Source of the DNA: Chthoniobacterales bacterium
Lineage (GTDB): Bacteria > Verrucomicrobiota > Verrucomicrobiia > Chthoniobacterales > JACTMZ01
Assembly: GCA_014879535.1 (NCBI GenBank)
Contig: JACSRX010000047.1
Span: 1-64,000, forward strand
Length of the DNA stretch: 64,000 nucleotides
Direction: 5' to 3'
This document shows, piece by piece, positions 7,444 through 16,345 of the stretch (position 1 is its first letter; each line of letters opens with the position of its first letter). The translations under genes were made by a program, and so were the position numbers. The notes under the pieces are model-generated. The model was not told the origin of the DNA and ran no database searches. It worked only from the letters and a program-made list of their open reading frames with translations.

Positions 7444-7902
7444 TCAAGCGATGGGACTGCGTCCGTCGCTTTGGTGTTGGCTGAGAAGGGCCTGAATCGT
7501 CCGAAGAAATTTTTCGCGTTCCGTCCTGCGGAGTCCGGAAAAGAAGGCCTTGTCATTGGCATCCGCCTCGGCCGCGAGTTTGGGGACAAGACACCGCCCC
7601 TCCCTGGTGAGGGAAATGGCCACAGCCCGCCGGTCTGTGCCGTCCGCGTCGCGCCGGACCCAGCCGCGGGCGATCAACCGGTCCACCATGCGCGACAGCG
7701 AGCCCTGATCCACCTCGACGCGGGCGACGATCTCCTTCAGCGGGAGGGAACCGCCGTCGAAAAGCACACGCAGCACCACCCATTGCGGAACGGAGACATC
7801 ATGAATGGCGAGGCGCTGGGCAAAGGATCCGCTGACGGCGTTCGACAGCTTCCTCAGCCAATAGCCAAGATGATCCGGCAAGGCGCTTGGTTCTTTCTGC
7901 AT
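7444..7902 (-). CDS. MarR-family transcriptional regulator
   Basis: 152 aa from ATG at 7902; an in-frame TTG at 7911 is possible. It has a typical MarR winged helix: SVPQWVVLRVLFDGGSLPLKEIVARVEVDQGSLSRMVDRLIARGWVRRDADGTDRRAVAISLT, where the DxRR wing residues are present. It is the first gene of a probable two-gene operon with the DUF1398 gene and is divergent from the serine hydrolase. MarR proteins usually repress their own operon and respond to small aromatic ligands; the ligand is unknown here. Confidence 0.9.
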   Translation of the reverse strand: MQKEPSALPDHLGYWLRKLSNAVSGSFAQRLAIHDVSVPQWVVLRVLFDGGSLPLKEIVARVEVDQGSLSRMVDRLIARGWVRRDADGTDRRAVAISLTREGRCLVPKLAAEADANDKAFFSGLRRTEREKFLRTIQALLSQHQSDGRSPIA

Positions 7903-7909
7903 GAAGTTC

Positions 7910-7937
7910 AAATTAATGCCCAGACAATGTATGTCAA
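7910..7937 (-). promoter_or_regulatory. Possible sigma70 promoter of the marR-like operon
   Basis: Read on the minus strand, TTGACA (7937-7932) is followed after 16 bases by TAATTT (7915-7910). Transcription would start next to the ATG at 7902, giving a leaderless or nearly leaderless message. This would explain the absence of a Shine-Dalgarno sequence. Prediction from sequence pattern only. Confidence 0.35.
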
Positions 7938-8082
7938 GGCATATAATAGCACTTCCGTTTTTGTGTGTGTCGCCGAGGTCGGTCCATTGACTCGGTTTCC
8001 GCGATGGGAGACCGGCTCACCTCCATGGCATGGCGTCAGAAGGCCATTTTCAAACACAGCGGAAGATTTTAGCGTCAGTGCC

Positions 8083-9609
8083 ATGAACACACGCATCCCC
8101 CTGACCATTCTCCTTCTTGTCGTTGGCGGGACATGCAATTTCTCTTCTGCCGCCGAGCTTCCCGGCTACGAGCCCGGCGCGGGCGTGGATGAGGCCTCGC
8201 TGGAGCAGATTTGCCGGTGGGCACTTGAGGAATACAAGGTTCCCGGGACGGCGGTCGCCGTGGTGCGCGACGGGAAGCCGTTCTTCGCCGCGGGATTCGG
8301 GGTGCGCGACCTCGATTCCGGCGAGCCCGTGACCGAGGACACAATCTTCCAGCTCGCGAGCGTTTCGAAGACATTCGCGGCCGCGGCCGTTGCCGCGATG
8401 GTGGATGAAGGCAAGCTCCAGTGGGAGCAGCCTGCCGCGGAGGTCCTCCCGTCCTTCGCCATGCACGAGGCCTACGCGACCCGATGGGTGAATGCCCGCG
8501 ACTTTCTCGTGCACCGGGCGGGCTTCCCCGGATTTTTCGGCGATCTGTTCGACCACCTCGGCTACAGCCGCCCGGACATCATCCACCGCATCCGCTTCGT
8601 CAAACCGGGCTATTCGTTCCGGGATCACCCGGAGTATTCGAACATCGGATTCTTCCTCGCGGGGGAGATGGCGGCGGCCGCGGCGGGCGCGCCGTTCGAT
8701 GAGATCGTGCGCAGCCGGATTTTCGAACCGCTCGGGATGAAACGCTCCGGCGTGGCGTCGGTGCTTTTTTCGGACGATGACAACATCTCGCGATCCCATG
8801 CGGGGAAGGAGGGCTCGCTGCGCGTCGTCCCGTCCAATCTCAGCGCCGTGTTCATCGCCGCCGGCGGGCTCGCCTCGTCGGCATCCGACCTCTCGGACTA
8901 CCTTGTGATGCTCGCCAATGGCGGGGAGTCCGGGGGACGGCGCATCCTTTCACCGGAAGCGGTGCACGCGATCTTCGAGCCCGTGATCGCCGAGGAACCG
9001 GGCTTCGCCGAGTTCCCCCCCATCGACGGGAACTCCGGCTTCGACTACACGCCGGGATGGGGCGTCTATCACTACAACGGCCTGAGAATCCTGGAAAAGG
9101 GCGGGGCGCTGGACGGCATCCGAACGATCCTCGTCCTCGTGCCGCAGAAAAAATTCGGCATCGCCGTCCTCGCGAACCGCAACCTCACGGCGCTGCCCGA
9201 GGCCATCCGGGCAGCCATCCTCCAGCGGGAATTCGGGCGGGATGGCGAAGAGGATCTCCAACCCGCGATCCGCGAGAAATCGCACAAGATCGAGGAGCTC
9301 CTCCTCGCTCCCCAAGAACGCCCGGAGAATCCGGCACCGCCCGCGCATCCGCTCGAGGCCTACACGGGTGTCTTTACCAACGATCTTTTCGGGCAATGGG
9401 AAATCGCCGTGAAGGACGCTGCCCTCGAGGTCATCGCGGGACCGGCGCGTTACCACGGCGCGCTCACGCCTTGGGACGGCGAGGTTTTCCACCTGCTCTG
9501 GCCCGGGGTGATTTCGGCGCCTGTGGACGTGCGGTTCGCCGTCGATGACCGCAAACGGATCGTGTCCTTCGACTGCATGGGTTACGAGTTCCGCCGCGTG
9601 GGCGAATGA
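8083..9609 (+). CDS. Serine hydrolase, beta-lactamase class C/penicillin-binding protein family
   Basis: 508 aa from ATG at 8083, chosen because it gives a proper signal peptide (TRIPLTILLLVVGG, cleavage near SSAA). Active-site motifs are SVSK (residues 93-96, SxxK), YSN (186-188, YxN) and a GG-rich third box (LEKGGALDG). A C-terminal extension of about 120 residues (ending VSFDCMGYEF) resembles the DUF3471-type beta domain often attached to these hydrolases. Periplasmic location is expected. Substrates range from D-amino-acid peptides to esters; a true beta-lactamase role is not implied. Confidence 0.9.
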   Translation: MNTRIPLTILLLVVGGTCNFSSAAELPGYEPGAGVDEASLEQICRWALEEYKVPGTAVAVVRDGKPFFAAGFGVRDLDSGEPVTEDTIFQLASVSKTFAAAAVAAMVDEGKLQWEQPAAEVLPSFAMHEAYATRWVNARDFLVHRAGFPGFFGDLFDHLGYSRPDIIHRIRFVKPGYSFRDHPEYSNIGFFLAGEMAAAAAGAPFDEIVRSRIFEPLGMKRSGVASVLFSDDDNISRSHAGKEGSLRVVPSNLSAVFIAAGGLASSASDLSDYLVMLANGGESGGRRILSPEAVHAIFEPVIAEEPGFAEFPPIDGNSGFDYTPGWGVYHYNGLRILEKGGALDGIRTILVLVPQKKFGIAVLANRNLTALPEAIRAAILQREFGRDGEEDLQPAIREKSHKIEELLLAPQERPENPAPPAHPLEAYTGVFTNDLFGQWEIAVKDAALEVIAGPARYHGALTPWDGEVFHLLWPGVISAPVDVRFAVDDRKRIVSFDCMGYEFRRVGE

Positions 9610-9618
9610 ACCCGGACC

Positions 9619-10035
9619 CTACTCCCCGATGATTTTCACCAGCACGCGCTTGCGGCGCATGCCGTCGAATTCCCCGTAGAAAATCTGCTCCCACGGACCG
9701 AAGTCGAGCCGGCCATCCGTCACGGCGACCACGACCTCGCGCCCCATGATGGAGCGCTTGAGGTGGGCGTCGGCGTTGTCCTCGGCGCCGTTGTGGTGGT
9801 ATTGGTCGTGGGGTTTCTCGGGCGCGAGCTTCTCGAGCCACCTTTCAAAATCAAGGTGCAGCCCCCTTTCATCGTCGTTGATGAAGACACTGGCGGTGAT
9901 GTGCATGGCATTGACGAGGCAAAGGCCCTCTCTGATGCCGCTGTCCCGCAGGCATTTTTCCACCTGCGGGGTGATGTTGATCAGCGCCCGTCGTGCCGGC
10001 GCCTCGAACCACAGTTCCTCGCGATGGGATTTCAT
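9619..10035 (-). CDS. YjbQ family protein (UPF0047, thiamine-phosphate synthase-like)
   Basis: 138 aa, the usual family length. Conserved features include [30 protein letters not shown], the His-containing [18 protein letters not shown] and [11 protein letters not shown]. The family has secondary thiamine-phosphate synthase activity in vitro, but its physiological role is unclear. The start codon overlaps the hflX stop by 4 bases, making it the last gene of the miaA-hflX-yjbQ operon. Confidence 0.9.
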   Translation of the reverse strand: MKSHREELWFEAPARRALINITPQVEKCLRDSGIREGLCLVNAMHITASVFINDDERGLHLDFERWLEKLAPEKPHDQYHHNGAEDNADAHLKRSIMGREVVVAVTDGRLDFGPWEQIFYGEFDGMRRKRVLVKIIGE

Positions 10036-11321
10036 GCGGGGGCTGACGAAGCTTCCGCAAAGCGCGCGAACTTCGCTTCTGAGGCGGGGGGGATGTGGGC
10101 GGTGACAAGGGCGTCATCCCCCTCGTAGCGGACCTCGACGACATGGCCGACGCGGTGCAGTTCCGCAAGCGCGGCGCTCTCGGACTGCGGGATGCGGAAT
10201 TTCTGGCGCATGCGCCATGCGGAAAGCTGGTTCTGCAGTTCCTCGACGAACGCCCCCAGGTTCTCCCCGGTCTTGACCGAAACCGCAACGCTGTTCGGAT
10301 GCCGCGCGAGCGCCGCCTCGACGGCCTCGGGGTTGTCCGCGCGGTCGATCTTGTTGAAGACAAGGAGGGTGTGCTTTCCGCCGGCTTCGAGTTCACGGAT
10401 GACCTCCTCGGTCGCCGCGATCTGCTCGGCGTATTGCGGGTGGCTGACATCGACAACATGGACGAGCAGGTCGGCGCTTCGCAATTCCTCCAGCGTGGCC
10501 TTGAAAGACTCGATGACGGTGTGCGGGAGCTTGCGGATGAAGCCGACCGTGTCGGTGAAAAGGACCTTCAGCTTGTTCGGCAGCACGAACTGCCGCGTGG
10601 TCGGGTCGAGTGTGGCGAACAGCTTGTCCTCGGCGAGGACGCCTGCCTTGGTGAGGCGGTTGAGCAGCGAGGACTTGCCGGCATTCGTGTAGCCGACGAT
10701 GGCCACGACCGGCCACTGGTGGCGAGCCCGGCCCTCGCGCTGGATGGCGCGGTGCTTGCGCACTTCCTCGAGGTCGCGCTGCAGGCGGGAGATGCGCTCC
10801 TGCACGCGGCGGCGGTCCACCTCGAGCTGGGTTTCGCCCGGCCCCCGCGTGCCGATGCCGCCGGTCTGGCGCGAAAGGTGCGTCCACATGCGGGTCAGCC
10901 GCGGGAGAAGATACTGCAGTTGGGCCAGCTCGATCTGCAGGCGCCCCTCGCGGCTGCGTGCGCGGCGGGCGAAGATGTCGAGGATGAGCTGCGTGCGGTC
11001 GAGAATCTTGCGGGAGGTGACGCTCTCAAGGTTCCGCCCCTGCGCCGGAGAAAGCTCGTCGTCGAAGATGATGGAACCCGCACCGTGCTCGGCGCACAGC
11101 CCGGCGATTTCCTCGGCCTTGCCCTTGCCGATGTAGTAGGGCGCCGTGGGGTGGTCCAACTTCTGCGTCACGGTGTCCACCACCTTGGCCCCCGCGGTGG
11201 AGGCGAGTTCGCGCAGTTCGGCCAGCGAATCCTCCAAGTCCCAGCGGGTCACTCCATCGTGTTCGAGGCCGACGAGGACGGTCTTCTCGGTGGCGGAAGG
11301 CGGGGGGGCGCTGACAATCAT
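10032..11321 (-). CDS. hflX: GTPase HflX
   Basis: 429 aa ribosome-associated GTPase that splits stalled 70S ribosomes. The N-terminal HflX domain ends with the Gly-rich [15 protein letters not shown] linker. The G domain has [15 protein letters not shown] (G1), [11 protein letters not shown] (G3) and NKID (G4). Start and stop overlap both neighbours by 4 bases (miaA upstream, yjbQ downstream). The miaA-hflX linkage is common across bacteria. Confidence 0.95.
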   Translation of the reverse strand: MIVSAPPPSATEKTVLVGLEHDGVTRWDLEDSLAELRELASTAGAKVVDTVTQKLDHPTAPYYIGKGKAEEIAGLCAEHGAGSIIFDDELSPAQGRNLESVTSRKILDRTQLILDIFARRARSREGRLQIELAQLQYLLPRLTRMWTHLSRQTGGIGTRGPGETQLEVDRRRVQERISRLQRDLEEVRKHRAIQREGRARHQWPVVAIVGYTNAGKSSLLNRLTKAGVLAEDKLFATLDPTTRQFVLPNKLKVLFTDTVGFIRKLPHTVIESFKATLEELRSADLLVHVVDVSHPQYAEQIAATEEVIRELEAGGKHTLLVFNKIDRADNPEAVEAALARHPNSVAVSVKTGENLGAFVEELQNQLSAWRMRQKFRIPQSESAALAELHRVGHVVEVRYEGDDALVTAHIPPASEAKFARFAEASSAPA

Positions 11322-12232
11322 GGCAGCCCCGGCAAACGGGCGGTGCGTTCCAAAATCTCGGGCGTCACAGCGGTTGGATCAACTGGGGGCAATGTGAGTT
11401 TGCTTCGAAACCACGTCAACTGCCTTTTGGCGTAGCGCCGGGTGGCGGACGTGAGTTGCTCGCGGCATTCCTCCAGACTGATGCTCCCGTCCAGGAGCCC
11501 GGTGATCTCGCGCCAGCCGAGGATTTGACGGGCTGTAAGCCCGGCCGACTGCCGGACCGCCCTCACCTCCTCCACCGCGCCGCCGGACAAACGCTCCCCG
11601 ACGGCCCGGGCAATGCGGTCATGCAAATCCTCGCGTCGCGGCGCAAGCACGACACCGCGCAGTCCGGCGACCGGAGGATTCGGGGCCAGGACTTCCGAGG
11701 CGGGGCGTCCGGACTTCAGACAGATTTCCAACCTGCGGGCAACCCGCCGCGGGTTGCGGGAATCGATGATGTCCAGCGCGGCGGGATCGAGCTCACCCAG
11801 TGCCCTCACCATGTCCCGCAACTTCATGGCTCGCACCCGCTCACGGATCTCCGGATCAATGGCCGGCACATCCGGCAGCCCGGATGTGAGGGCGTGGATG
11901 TAAAGACCGCTTCCACCCACCACGAACGGGATTCTTCCGCGGGCAACGATTTCCGCGATGACCGCGAGGGCCATCTGCGCGTAGCGCGCGGCATCCATCG
12001 CATCCGCGCAGCCCGCAGCCCCGAACAAATGGTGCGGAACCCGCGCACGCTCGGCCTCCGACGGCTGGGCGCTCAACACGGGAAATTCGCGGTAAAGCTG
12101 GAACGCGTCGGCGCAAACGATCTCCCCGCCATGGCGGCGAGCCCATTCGACGGCGAGCGCCGATTTCCCGGAGGATGTCGGACCGGCGATGAAAACCGCG
12201 CGCTTCAGAACCTCGCGGCCGGGATCGTTCAT
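11318..12232 (-). CDS. miaA: tRNA dimethylallyltransferase MiaA
   Basis: 304 aa. Transfers the dimethylallyl group to A37 of tRNAs that read UNN codons. The P-loop GPTSSGKS is at residues 17-24. DAFQLYREF corresponds to the conserved substrate-binding D(S/A)xQxY, and GSGLYIHAL and QILGWREI are family landmarks. Length is normal. It is first in the three-gene operon with hflX and yjbQ; the terminator of the RRM gene lies just upstream at 12246-12276. Confidence 0.95.
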   Translation of the reverse strand: MNDPGREVLKRAVFIAGPTSSGKSALAVEWARRHGGEIVCADAFQLYREFPVLSAQPSEAERARVPHHLFGAAGCADAMDAARYAQMALAVIAEIVARGRIPFVVGGSGLYIHALTSGLPDVPAIDPEIRERVRAMKLRDMVRALGELDPAALDIIDSRNPRRVARRLEICLKSGRPASEVLAPNPPVAGLRGVVLAPRREDLHDRIARAVGERLSGGAVEEVRAVRQSAGLTARQILGWREITGLLDGSISLEECREQLTSATRRYAKRQLTWFRSKLTLPPVDPTAVTPEILERTARLPGLP

Positions 12233-12245
12233 GGGGAAAAGAAAA

Positions 12246-12276
12246 GTCCGCTCCCCGCACGAGGCAGGGAGCGGAC
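12246..12276 (-). terminator. Rho-independent terminator of the RRM gene
   Basis: A perfect 10-bp stem (GTCCGCTCCC 12246-12255, GGGAGCGGAC 12267-12276) with an 11-base loop. On the minus strand it is followed by TTTTCTTTTCCCC. It lies between the RRM gene and miaA and separates their transcripts. Confidence 0.8.
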
Positions 12277-12299
12277 GTGATGAGCTATCGGGGCCACCT

Positions 12300-12965
12300 T
12301 CAGGCCTGCGGGGCCGACTCGTCCTCGGCCGGACCGCCGACAGGGGCTTCCTCCTCCGCGGAGGCGGCGGGCGATTCCTCGCGGCCGATCGGGCGGTCCG
12401 GCGGCAGCTTGGCGCCGCTGACCACGAGTTTGCGGCCCATGTAGTCCTTGTCGTGCAATTCCTCCACGGCGCGCTTGGCCTCGGACACGCTCGTCATCTG
12501 CACGAAGCCGAATCCCTTCGAGCGCTGGGTGTGCTTGTTGGCGATGATCTCGACATTGGCCACCGTCCCGACGCCGGAGAACAGCTCGAACAGGTCGCTC
12601 TCCACCGCATCGTAGGAAAGGTTGCCGATGTAGAGGCGCGGTGTGGTCACCTCCACCGCCTCGGGTTTGCGGGACTCACGCGGCTCACGCGGCTCGCGCG
12701 GTGTGCGCTGACGCGGTTCGCGTGCCTCCTCGCGGGGCGGACGGCTCTCGCGGTTCTCGCGGCGCGGGTGACCGTTGGTGGACGGCTGGGCGGAGGCAGG
12801 CTGCGACGCCAGACCGAAGAACTGCTTAACTTTGTCCCAGAAACCGGCGGGTTTGCGGGGCTCGCGACGGACGTGGAAGGTGTCGCCCGAGCGGGGACGG
12901 GACGAATTGCGGGAACGGCCGCTGCGACGGCGGCGCGAACCCGAACGGGAAGGACGTGAATTCAT
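12300..12965 (-). CDS. RRM-domain RNA-binding protein with Arg-rich N-terminus
   Basis: 221 aa. A single RRM spans roughly residues 107-185, with RNP2 LYIGNL and RNP1 KGFGFVQM, as in bacterial RRM proteins thought to be RNA chaperones. The first ~100 residues are low complexity: an SR-like start (SGSRRRRSGRSRNSSR) and imperfect REP repeats (PREPREPRES). The tail is acidic. The RRM is longer and more decorated than the ~100-aa cyanobacterial Rbp proteins. It has its own terminator and stands alone. Confidence 0.9.
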   Translation of the reverse strand: MNSRPSRSGSRRRRSGRSRNSSRPRSGDTFHVRREPRKPAGFWDKVKQFFGLASQPASAQPSTNGHPRRENRESRPPREEAREPRQRTPREPREPRESRKPEAVEVTTPRLYIGNLSYDAVESDLFELFSGVGTVANVEIIANKHTQRSKGFGFVQMTSVSEAKRAVEELHDKDYMGRKLVVSGAKLPPDRPIGREESPAASAEEEAPVGGPAEDESAPQA

Positions 12966-13362
12966 GGAAACGATAACAGGTTGTGGTGAACCGCGGGGCG
13001 CGGCGGACGCGCATCAAATGGATCCCGCGGAGAGTTGACGGAAGCGATGCCATCGCGGCATCTGGCCCCGCCCACGCCGGACATGCTGGCGAGCGGAAGG
13101 GATTATCCGTGTGCTTTTCGAGGCGGGTCAGAGGTCGGCTTTTCCCATGGCTTCCAGAAGAAGCCAAGAGGCGCAACAGGGCGGCAAGCAATCCGTGGAA
13201 GGGGGATCCGGACTTGCAAGTGGCCAGCAGCCAAGAGGAAGCGACAACCATGACAATTGCCTCGAGAGGACGCGGGAATCTATACCGAAGGCGCCCCTCC
13301 TGCAACAAAGAAATCGCCGCCCGGACGGGCGGCGACCTCTGTGTTGGGTGTTGATTGATGCC
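12966..13362. other. 397-bp intergenic region without a recognisable gene
   Basis: Lies between the RRM gene (start 12965) and the 3' end of the secreted-protein gene at 13363. I see no tRNA, no convincing ORF and no mobile element. It contains a GGCTTC/GAAGCC hairpin (13149-13165) and the terminator at 13314-13335. The part next to 12965 should hold the RRM promoter and leader on the minus strand. Confidence 0.5.
13314..13335 (-). terminator. Rho-independent terminator of the kinase/secreted-protein operon
   Basis: A perfect 9-bp stem TCGCCGCCC (13314-13322) / GGGCGGCGA (13327-13335) with a GGAC loop. On the minus strand it is followed by TTTCTTTG. It sits 27 bases past the stop of the gene at 13363. 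Confidence 0.75.
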
Positions 13363-14019
13363 TTACTGGCCGTCCATCTCCTCGGGCGGCGGTCCCATCG
13401 GGGGCCCCCCGGGGCCACGGGGACCGTTCGGGGGAGGTGGACCAAGCTTCTCGAGCAAGGGAGCCAATTCGGGGCTCTGTTTGGTCATGGCCGCCTTCAT
13501 GGCTTCATGCATCGCGTCGCGTGCCGCGCGGCGTTCCTCCGGTGATTTTGCGGATTCCATTTTCTCGCGTGCCGCGACCACCCCGGGATCGTCCTTCGCC
13601 GCCTCACGCGCCGATTTGAGCGACTCCTTCTGCTCGGGCGTCAGGGACTCGAAGCGGTCGCGCATCCCCTTGGCGCGTCCTTTCGATGCCTTGATCTTCT
13701 CGATTGTGGGCGCGAGCGAGGGGTCGGCCGCAAGAACGGCGGCGTCCATCGCCGCCTCAAGCTGTTTGTCAAGGGCCTCGCGGGCTTCCTGCAGGGAACG
13801 GACGGTCGGGTCTTCCATGGCTTTGTCGCGCGCTTTGGCGAGACGATCGCGCTCTTCACGGCTGAGATTGCCTGGCGGCCCTCCTTTGTGCTTTCCGGGT
13901 TTGCTCGGCCCCATGCTGGGCGCGGGTCCGGTGCCGTCGTTGTCCTGCGCCGCAACAGGCAGGCTGCCAAGGCAGATTGCGACCGCACAGAGCAGGCTTG
14001 GGATGATGGGATGTTTCAT
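13363..14019 (-). CDS. Secreted Glu/Arg/Ala-rich helical protein of unknown function
   Basis: 218 aa from ATG at 14019. N-terminal signal peptide (IIPSLLCAVAICLGS, cleavage near VAAQ). The mature protein is highly charged and helical, with the repeated pattern AREALDKQLEAAMDAA, EKIKASKGRAKG and FESLTPEQKESLKSAREAA, and ends in a Pro/Gly-rich tail. The LTPEQ motif recalls periplasmic Spy/CpxP-like LTxxQ proteins, but similarity is too weak to assign. It is 53 bp downstream of the sensor kinase on the same strand, so a link to envelope sensing is possible (inference). Confidence 0.7.
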   Translation of the reverse strand: MKHPIIPSLLCAVAICLGSLPVAAQDNDGTGPAPSMGPSKPGKHKGGPPGNLSREERDRLAKARDKAMEDPTVRSLQEAREALDKQLEAAMDAAVLAADPSLAPTIEKIKASKGRAKGMRDRFESLTPEQKESLKSAREAAKDDPGVVAAREKMESAKSPEERRAARDAMHEAMKAAMTKQSPELAPLLEKLGPPPPNGPRGPGGPPMGPPPEEMDGQ

Positions 14020-14072
14020 AACAACAGGTTCAACCCCGCCGCGGGCTGCGCGTTGCGCGCGTCGTGGAAAAT

Positions 14073-15353
14073 TCACTCCGCCCCTCTCGGTTTCGCGGTG
14101 TTTGCAGGCCACGCGACAAGAAATGTGGAGCCCTCGCCCGGGGTGCTTGTCACGGAGACCGTGCCGCCATGCGCGGCGACGACGTTCTTGACGATCGACA
14201 ACCCCAGCCCGGTGCCCCCGCTGTCGCCTGAGCGGTGTTTGTGCACGCGGTAAAACCTCTCGAAAATGTGTTCCTGGTCCTCGTGGGGAATGCCCGGACC
14301 GTTGTCGCTCACCTCCACCTGCACGTCCGGGCCGGATCGTCCGATGCGGAATGTCACCGTCAACCCGGGCCGGTTCCCGTATTTGAGGGCATTCTCGAGC
14401 AGGTTGAGAAAGACCTGCTCCAACCGCACGGCATCGCCCGTGCATGGAAGGCTGTCCGATGCGGAAACGATGCGCACTTCCGCACCTTGCGAGCGGACAG
14501 GCTCGTCGAATTGTTCGATGACGCGGCGCACCAGTCCGCACAGGTCGATCTGCTGGAGGTCGAGAGGAACGGCACGCGACTCCGCCTGCGAAATGATGAG
14601 AAGGTCATCCACGAGATGCTGAAGGCGGTCGGCATGCTTGAACATGACCTGCAGGGCCGTCTCGGTCGTCCGGGCATCCTCCATCCCTCCCTCGATCAGG
14701 GTCTCCAGGTAGCCGCTGATGATGGTCAGGGGTGTGCGCAACTCATGCGAAACATTGGCGACAAATTCACGGCGCACCCGCTCCAGCCCCTTGATCCTGC
14801 TGATGTCATGCACCACGACCACCGCCCCGGTCCGGGCGCCCTCCATGGGCAGCGGAGAAACATTCAGTTCGAAAACCTTCGGGGATTTTCCCCCGTCGAC
14901 CGGCACCTCCCCGCGTTGCGGCCGCCCGCCGGAGATCCCCTGCTGCACGAGCCGTTGGATTTCGAGGTTTCGGAAGGCCTCCATGAGCGTGCGTCCGGTC
15001 GGTGACTCCCCGAGATCGAAAAGCCTCTCGGCTCCGCGGTTGGACAAACGGATGCGCATGCTGCCATCCACGATGAGAACACCCTCGCCGATGGTGCCGA
15101 GCACCGCGTCGAGGCCAAACCGTTCCCGGGACGCGGTTCGGTCGAGATCATCCATCCGCGCCGCGACGGCCCTGAGATCGCGGCCGACGGTCTGCCATCC
15201 CCCCGGCAGATCGGCCAGCAGAGGCATGTTCGGTTCCCCGCATGCCAGGCGGTGCAGCGCGCGCCGCAGATGCACGAGAGCTGCCACATGGCGCCATCCG
15301 AGCACGACCAGCGCCGCAAGCACACCCCCGGCGACAACGAACCAGAACGTCAA
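14073..15353 (-). CDS. Sensor histidine kinase, PhoR-like
   Basis: 426 aa from TTG at 15353. This start was chosen because GGAGGAGGAGGG lies directly upstream and the first transmembrane segment (residues 3-20) follows at once; the frame is open to 15539 but without support. Domains in order: one membrane segment, a PAS domain (about 78-185), a HisKA domain with phospho-acceptor His203 in VSHELRTP, and an HATPase with N box LLENALKYG, DNGPGIP and GGTGLGLSIVKN. There is no periplasmic sensor loop. No response regulator is adjacent, so the partner is elsewhere; the next gene encodes a small secreted protein. Confidence 0.9.
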   Translation of the reverse strand: MTFWFVVAGGVLAALVVLGWRHVAALVHLRRALHRLACGEPNMPLLADLPGGWQTVGRDLRAVAARMDDLDRTASRERFGLDAVLGTIGEGVLIVDGSMRIRLSNRGAERLFDLGESPTGRTLMEAFRNLEIQRLVQQGISGGRPQRGEVPVDGGKSPKVFELNVSPLPMEGARTGAVVVVHDISRIKGLERVRREFVANVSHELRTPLTIISGYLETLIEGGMEDARTTETALQVMFKHADRLQHLVDDLLIISQAESRAVPLDLQQIDLCGLVRRVIEQFDEPVRSQGAEVRIVSASDSLPCTGDAVRLEQVFLNLLENALKYGNRPGLTVTFRIGRSGPDVQVEVSDNGPGIPHEDQEHIFERFYRVHKHRSGDSGGTGLGLSIVKNVVAAHGGTVSVTSTPGEGSTFLVAWPANTAKPRGAE

Positions 15354-15698
15354 CCCTCCTCCTCCCCGGCAACAGCGGTGAGAATTCCACTGGGGATTGG
15401 CATCGACCCGATCACGCACCGACGCTAAAAACCCCGCGCCTCCTGTCGAATCAAAAAAAGTGAGCCGCCGGCTTCTCCGGACAGAAAACAAATAAACTGA
15501 CCGGGCCGGCGGCTCTAGGCGCAAACCAAACCGATTCATTCGACCACCCCCCGGACATGTTGTTCAAAATATTTTTCAATCAGCCGCACAATTATCCCAA
15601 CAAAAAGGGATAATATCTTATCATATTTCAATGATCTTCTGTCCGACCGGGCTTGCGGTTTCCGCTGCGGTGGTTCCGTGATACCCTGACGCGTTGCC
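15354..15698. other. 345-bp divergent intergenic region with hairpins
   Basis: Separates the sensor kinase (minus) from the L,D-transpeptidase (plus). It holds the terminator-like hairpin at 15462-15515 and a perfect 8-bp inverted repeat ATTATCCC (15591-15598) / GGGATAAT (15607-15614) in an AT-rich patch (about 15555-15635). That patch is the likely promoter/operator area. No ORF in it is convincing. Confidence 0.55.
15462..15515 (-). terminator. Terminator-like hairpin in the kinase 5' region
   Basis: An 11-bp perfect stem GAGCCGCCGGC (15462-15472) / GCCGGCGGCTC (15505-15515) with a 32-base loop. On the minus strand it is followed by ACTTTTTTTGA (15461-15451). It therefore looks like an intrinsic terminator, yet no minus-strand gene ends just before it. 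It lies about 110 bp upstream of the kinase start, so it may be an attenuator in the kinase leader or the end of a small RNA. Confidence 0.5.
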
Positions 15699-16304
15699 AT
15701 GACTCGTTTCCACCTGCTTGCTTGGGCCGCTCTTCTCGCCGCGCTGTCCGGATGCACTCCACTCGACAACCGCCACGTCATGCATATCAGCGTGGCCGAT
15801 CAGAAGATGCTTGTGACCGACAAGGGCCAGCCCGTGGCGGTGTATCCGGTGTCCACGTCGAAATTCGGCCTGAGTTCCTCGCCCGGAAGCTACGGCACTC
15901 CGGTGGGACGCCACCGTGTGGTGAAAATGATCGGCGACGGGCTCCCCTCCGGTGCGGTTTTCAAATCCCGGAGATTCACCGGCGAGGTGTTGCCGGTCGA
16001 TGCGCCCGGACGCGATCCGATCGTGACCAGGATTCTCTGGCTCGACGGCCGGGAGTCGCGCAACCGCAACAGCTACGAGCGTTTCATCTACATCCACGGA
16101 ACCCCCGAGGAGCGCAACATCGGCATCCCCTCGAGCTATGGCTGCATCCGCATGCGTTCGCGGGATGTGATCGCGCTTTACGAGCGCGTCGGCGTCGGGG
16201 CCAAGGTGGACATCTTCAACGAACCGCTCGCCCGCAGGTTCCCCCAACTCGAGGAGGCTCCCGCCGGGGTATCCTCCATTCCTCCAGAGAACCACGGACA
16301 CTGA
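15699..16304 (+). CDS. L,D-transpeptidase family lipoprotein (YkuD domain)
   Basis: 201 aa. Lipoprotein signal with lipobox LSGC (Cys19), so it is membrane-anchored in the periplasm. The YkuD catalytic motif is present: IHGTPEERNIGIPSSYGCIR, with His133 and the nucleophile Cys149. These enzymes form 3-3 peptidoglycan cross-links or attach proteins to the wall. No peptidoglycan-binding domain is present. It is followed by a hairpin-rich gap and then VanZ. Confidence 0.9.
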   Translation: MTRFHLLAWAALLAALSGCTPLDNRHVMHISVADQKMLVTDKGQPVAVYPVSTSKFGLSSSPGSYGTPVGRHRVVKMIGDGLPSGAVFKSRRFTGEVLPVDAPGRDPIVTRILWLDGRESRNRNSYERFIYIHGTPEERNIGIPSSYGCIRMRSRDVIALYERVGVGAKVDIFNEPLARRFPQLEEAPAGVSSIPPENHGH

Positions 16305-16345
16305 GTCCGCCCATGCGTCTGCGGGGGCTCTCCCCGGAGACAAAA

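Noticed and set aside
7066-8082. In-frame extension upstream of the serine hydrolase
   Set aside because: It is antisense to the DUF1398 and MarR genes; the signal peptide at 8083 marks the real start.
12966-13362. Small ORFs in the 397-bp gap
   Set aside because: They have no ribosome sites and no recognisable protein features; composition is that of non-coding DNA.
15591-15640. Possible DnaA boxes or origin in the AT-rich patch with TTATCCC repeats
   Set aside because: The repeats match the TTATCCACA consensus poorly and there is no dnaA or dnaN nearby.
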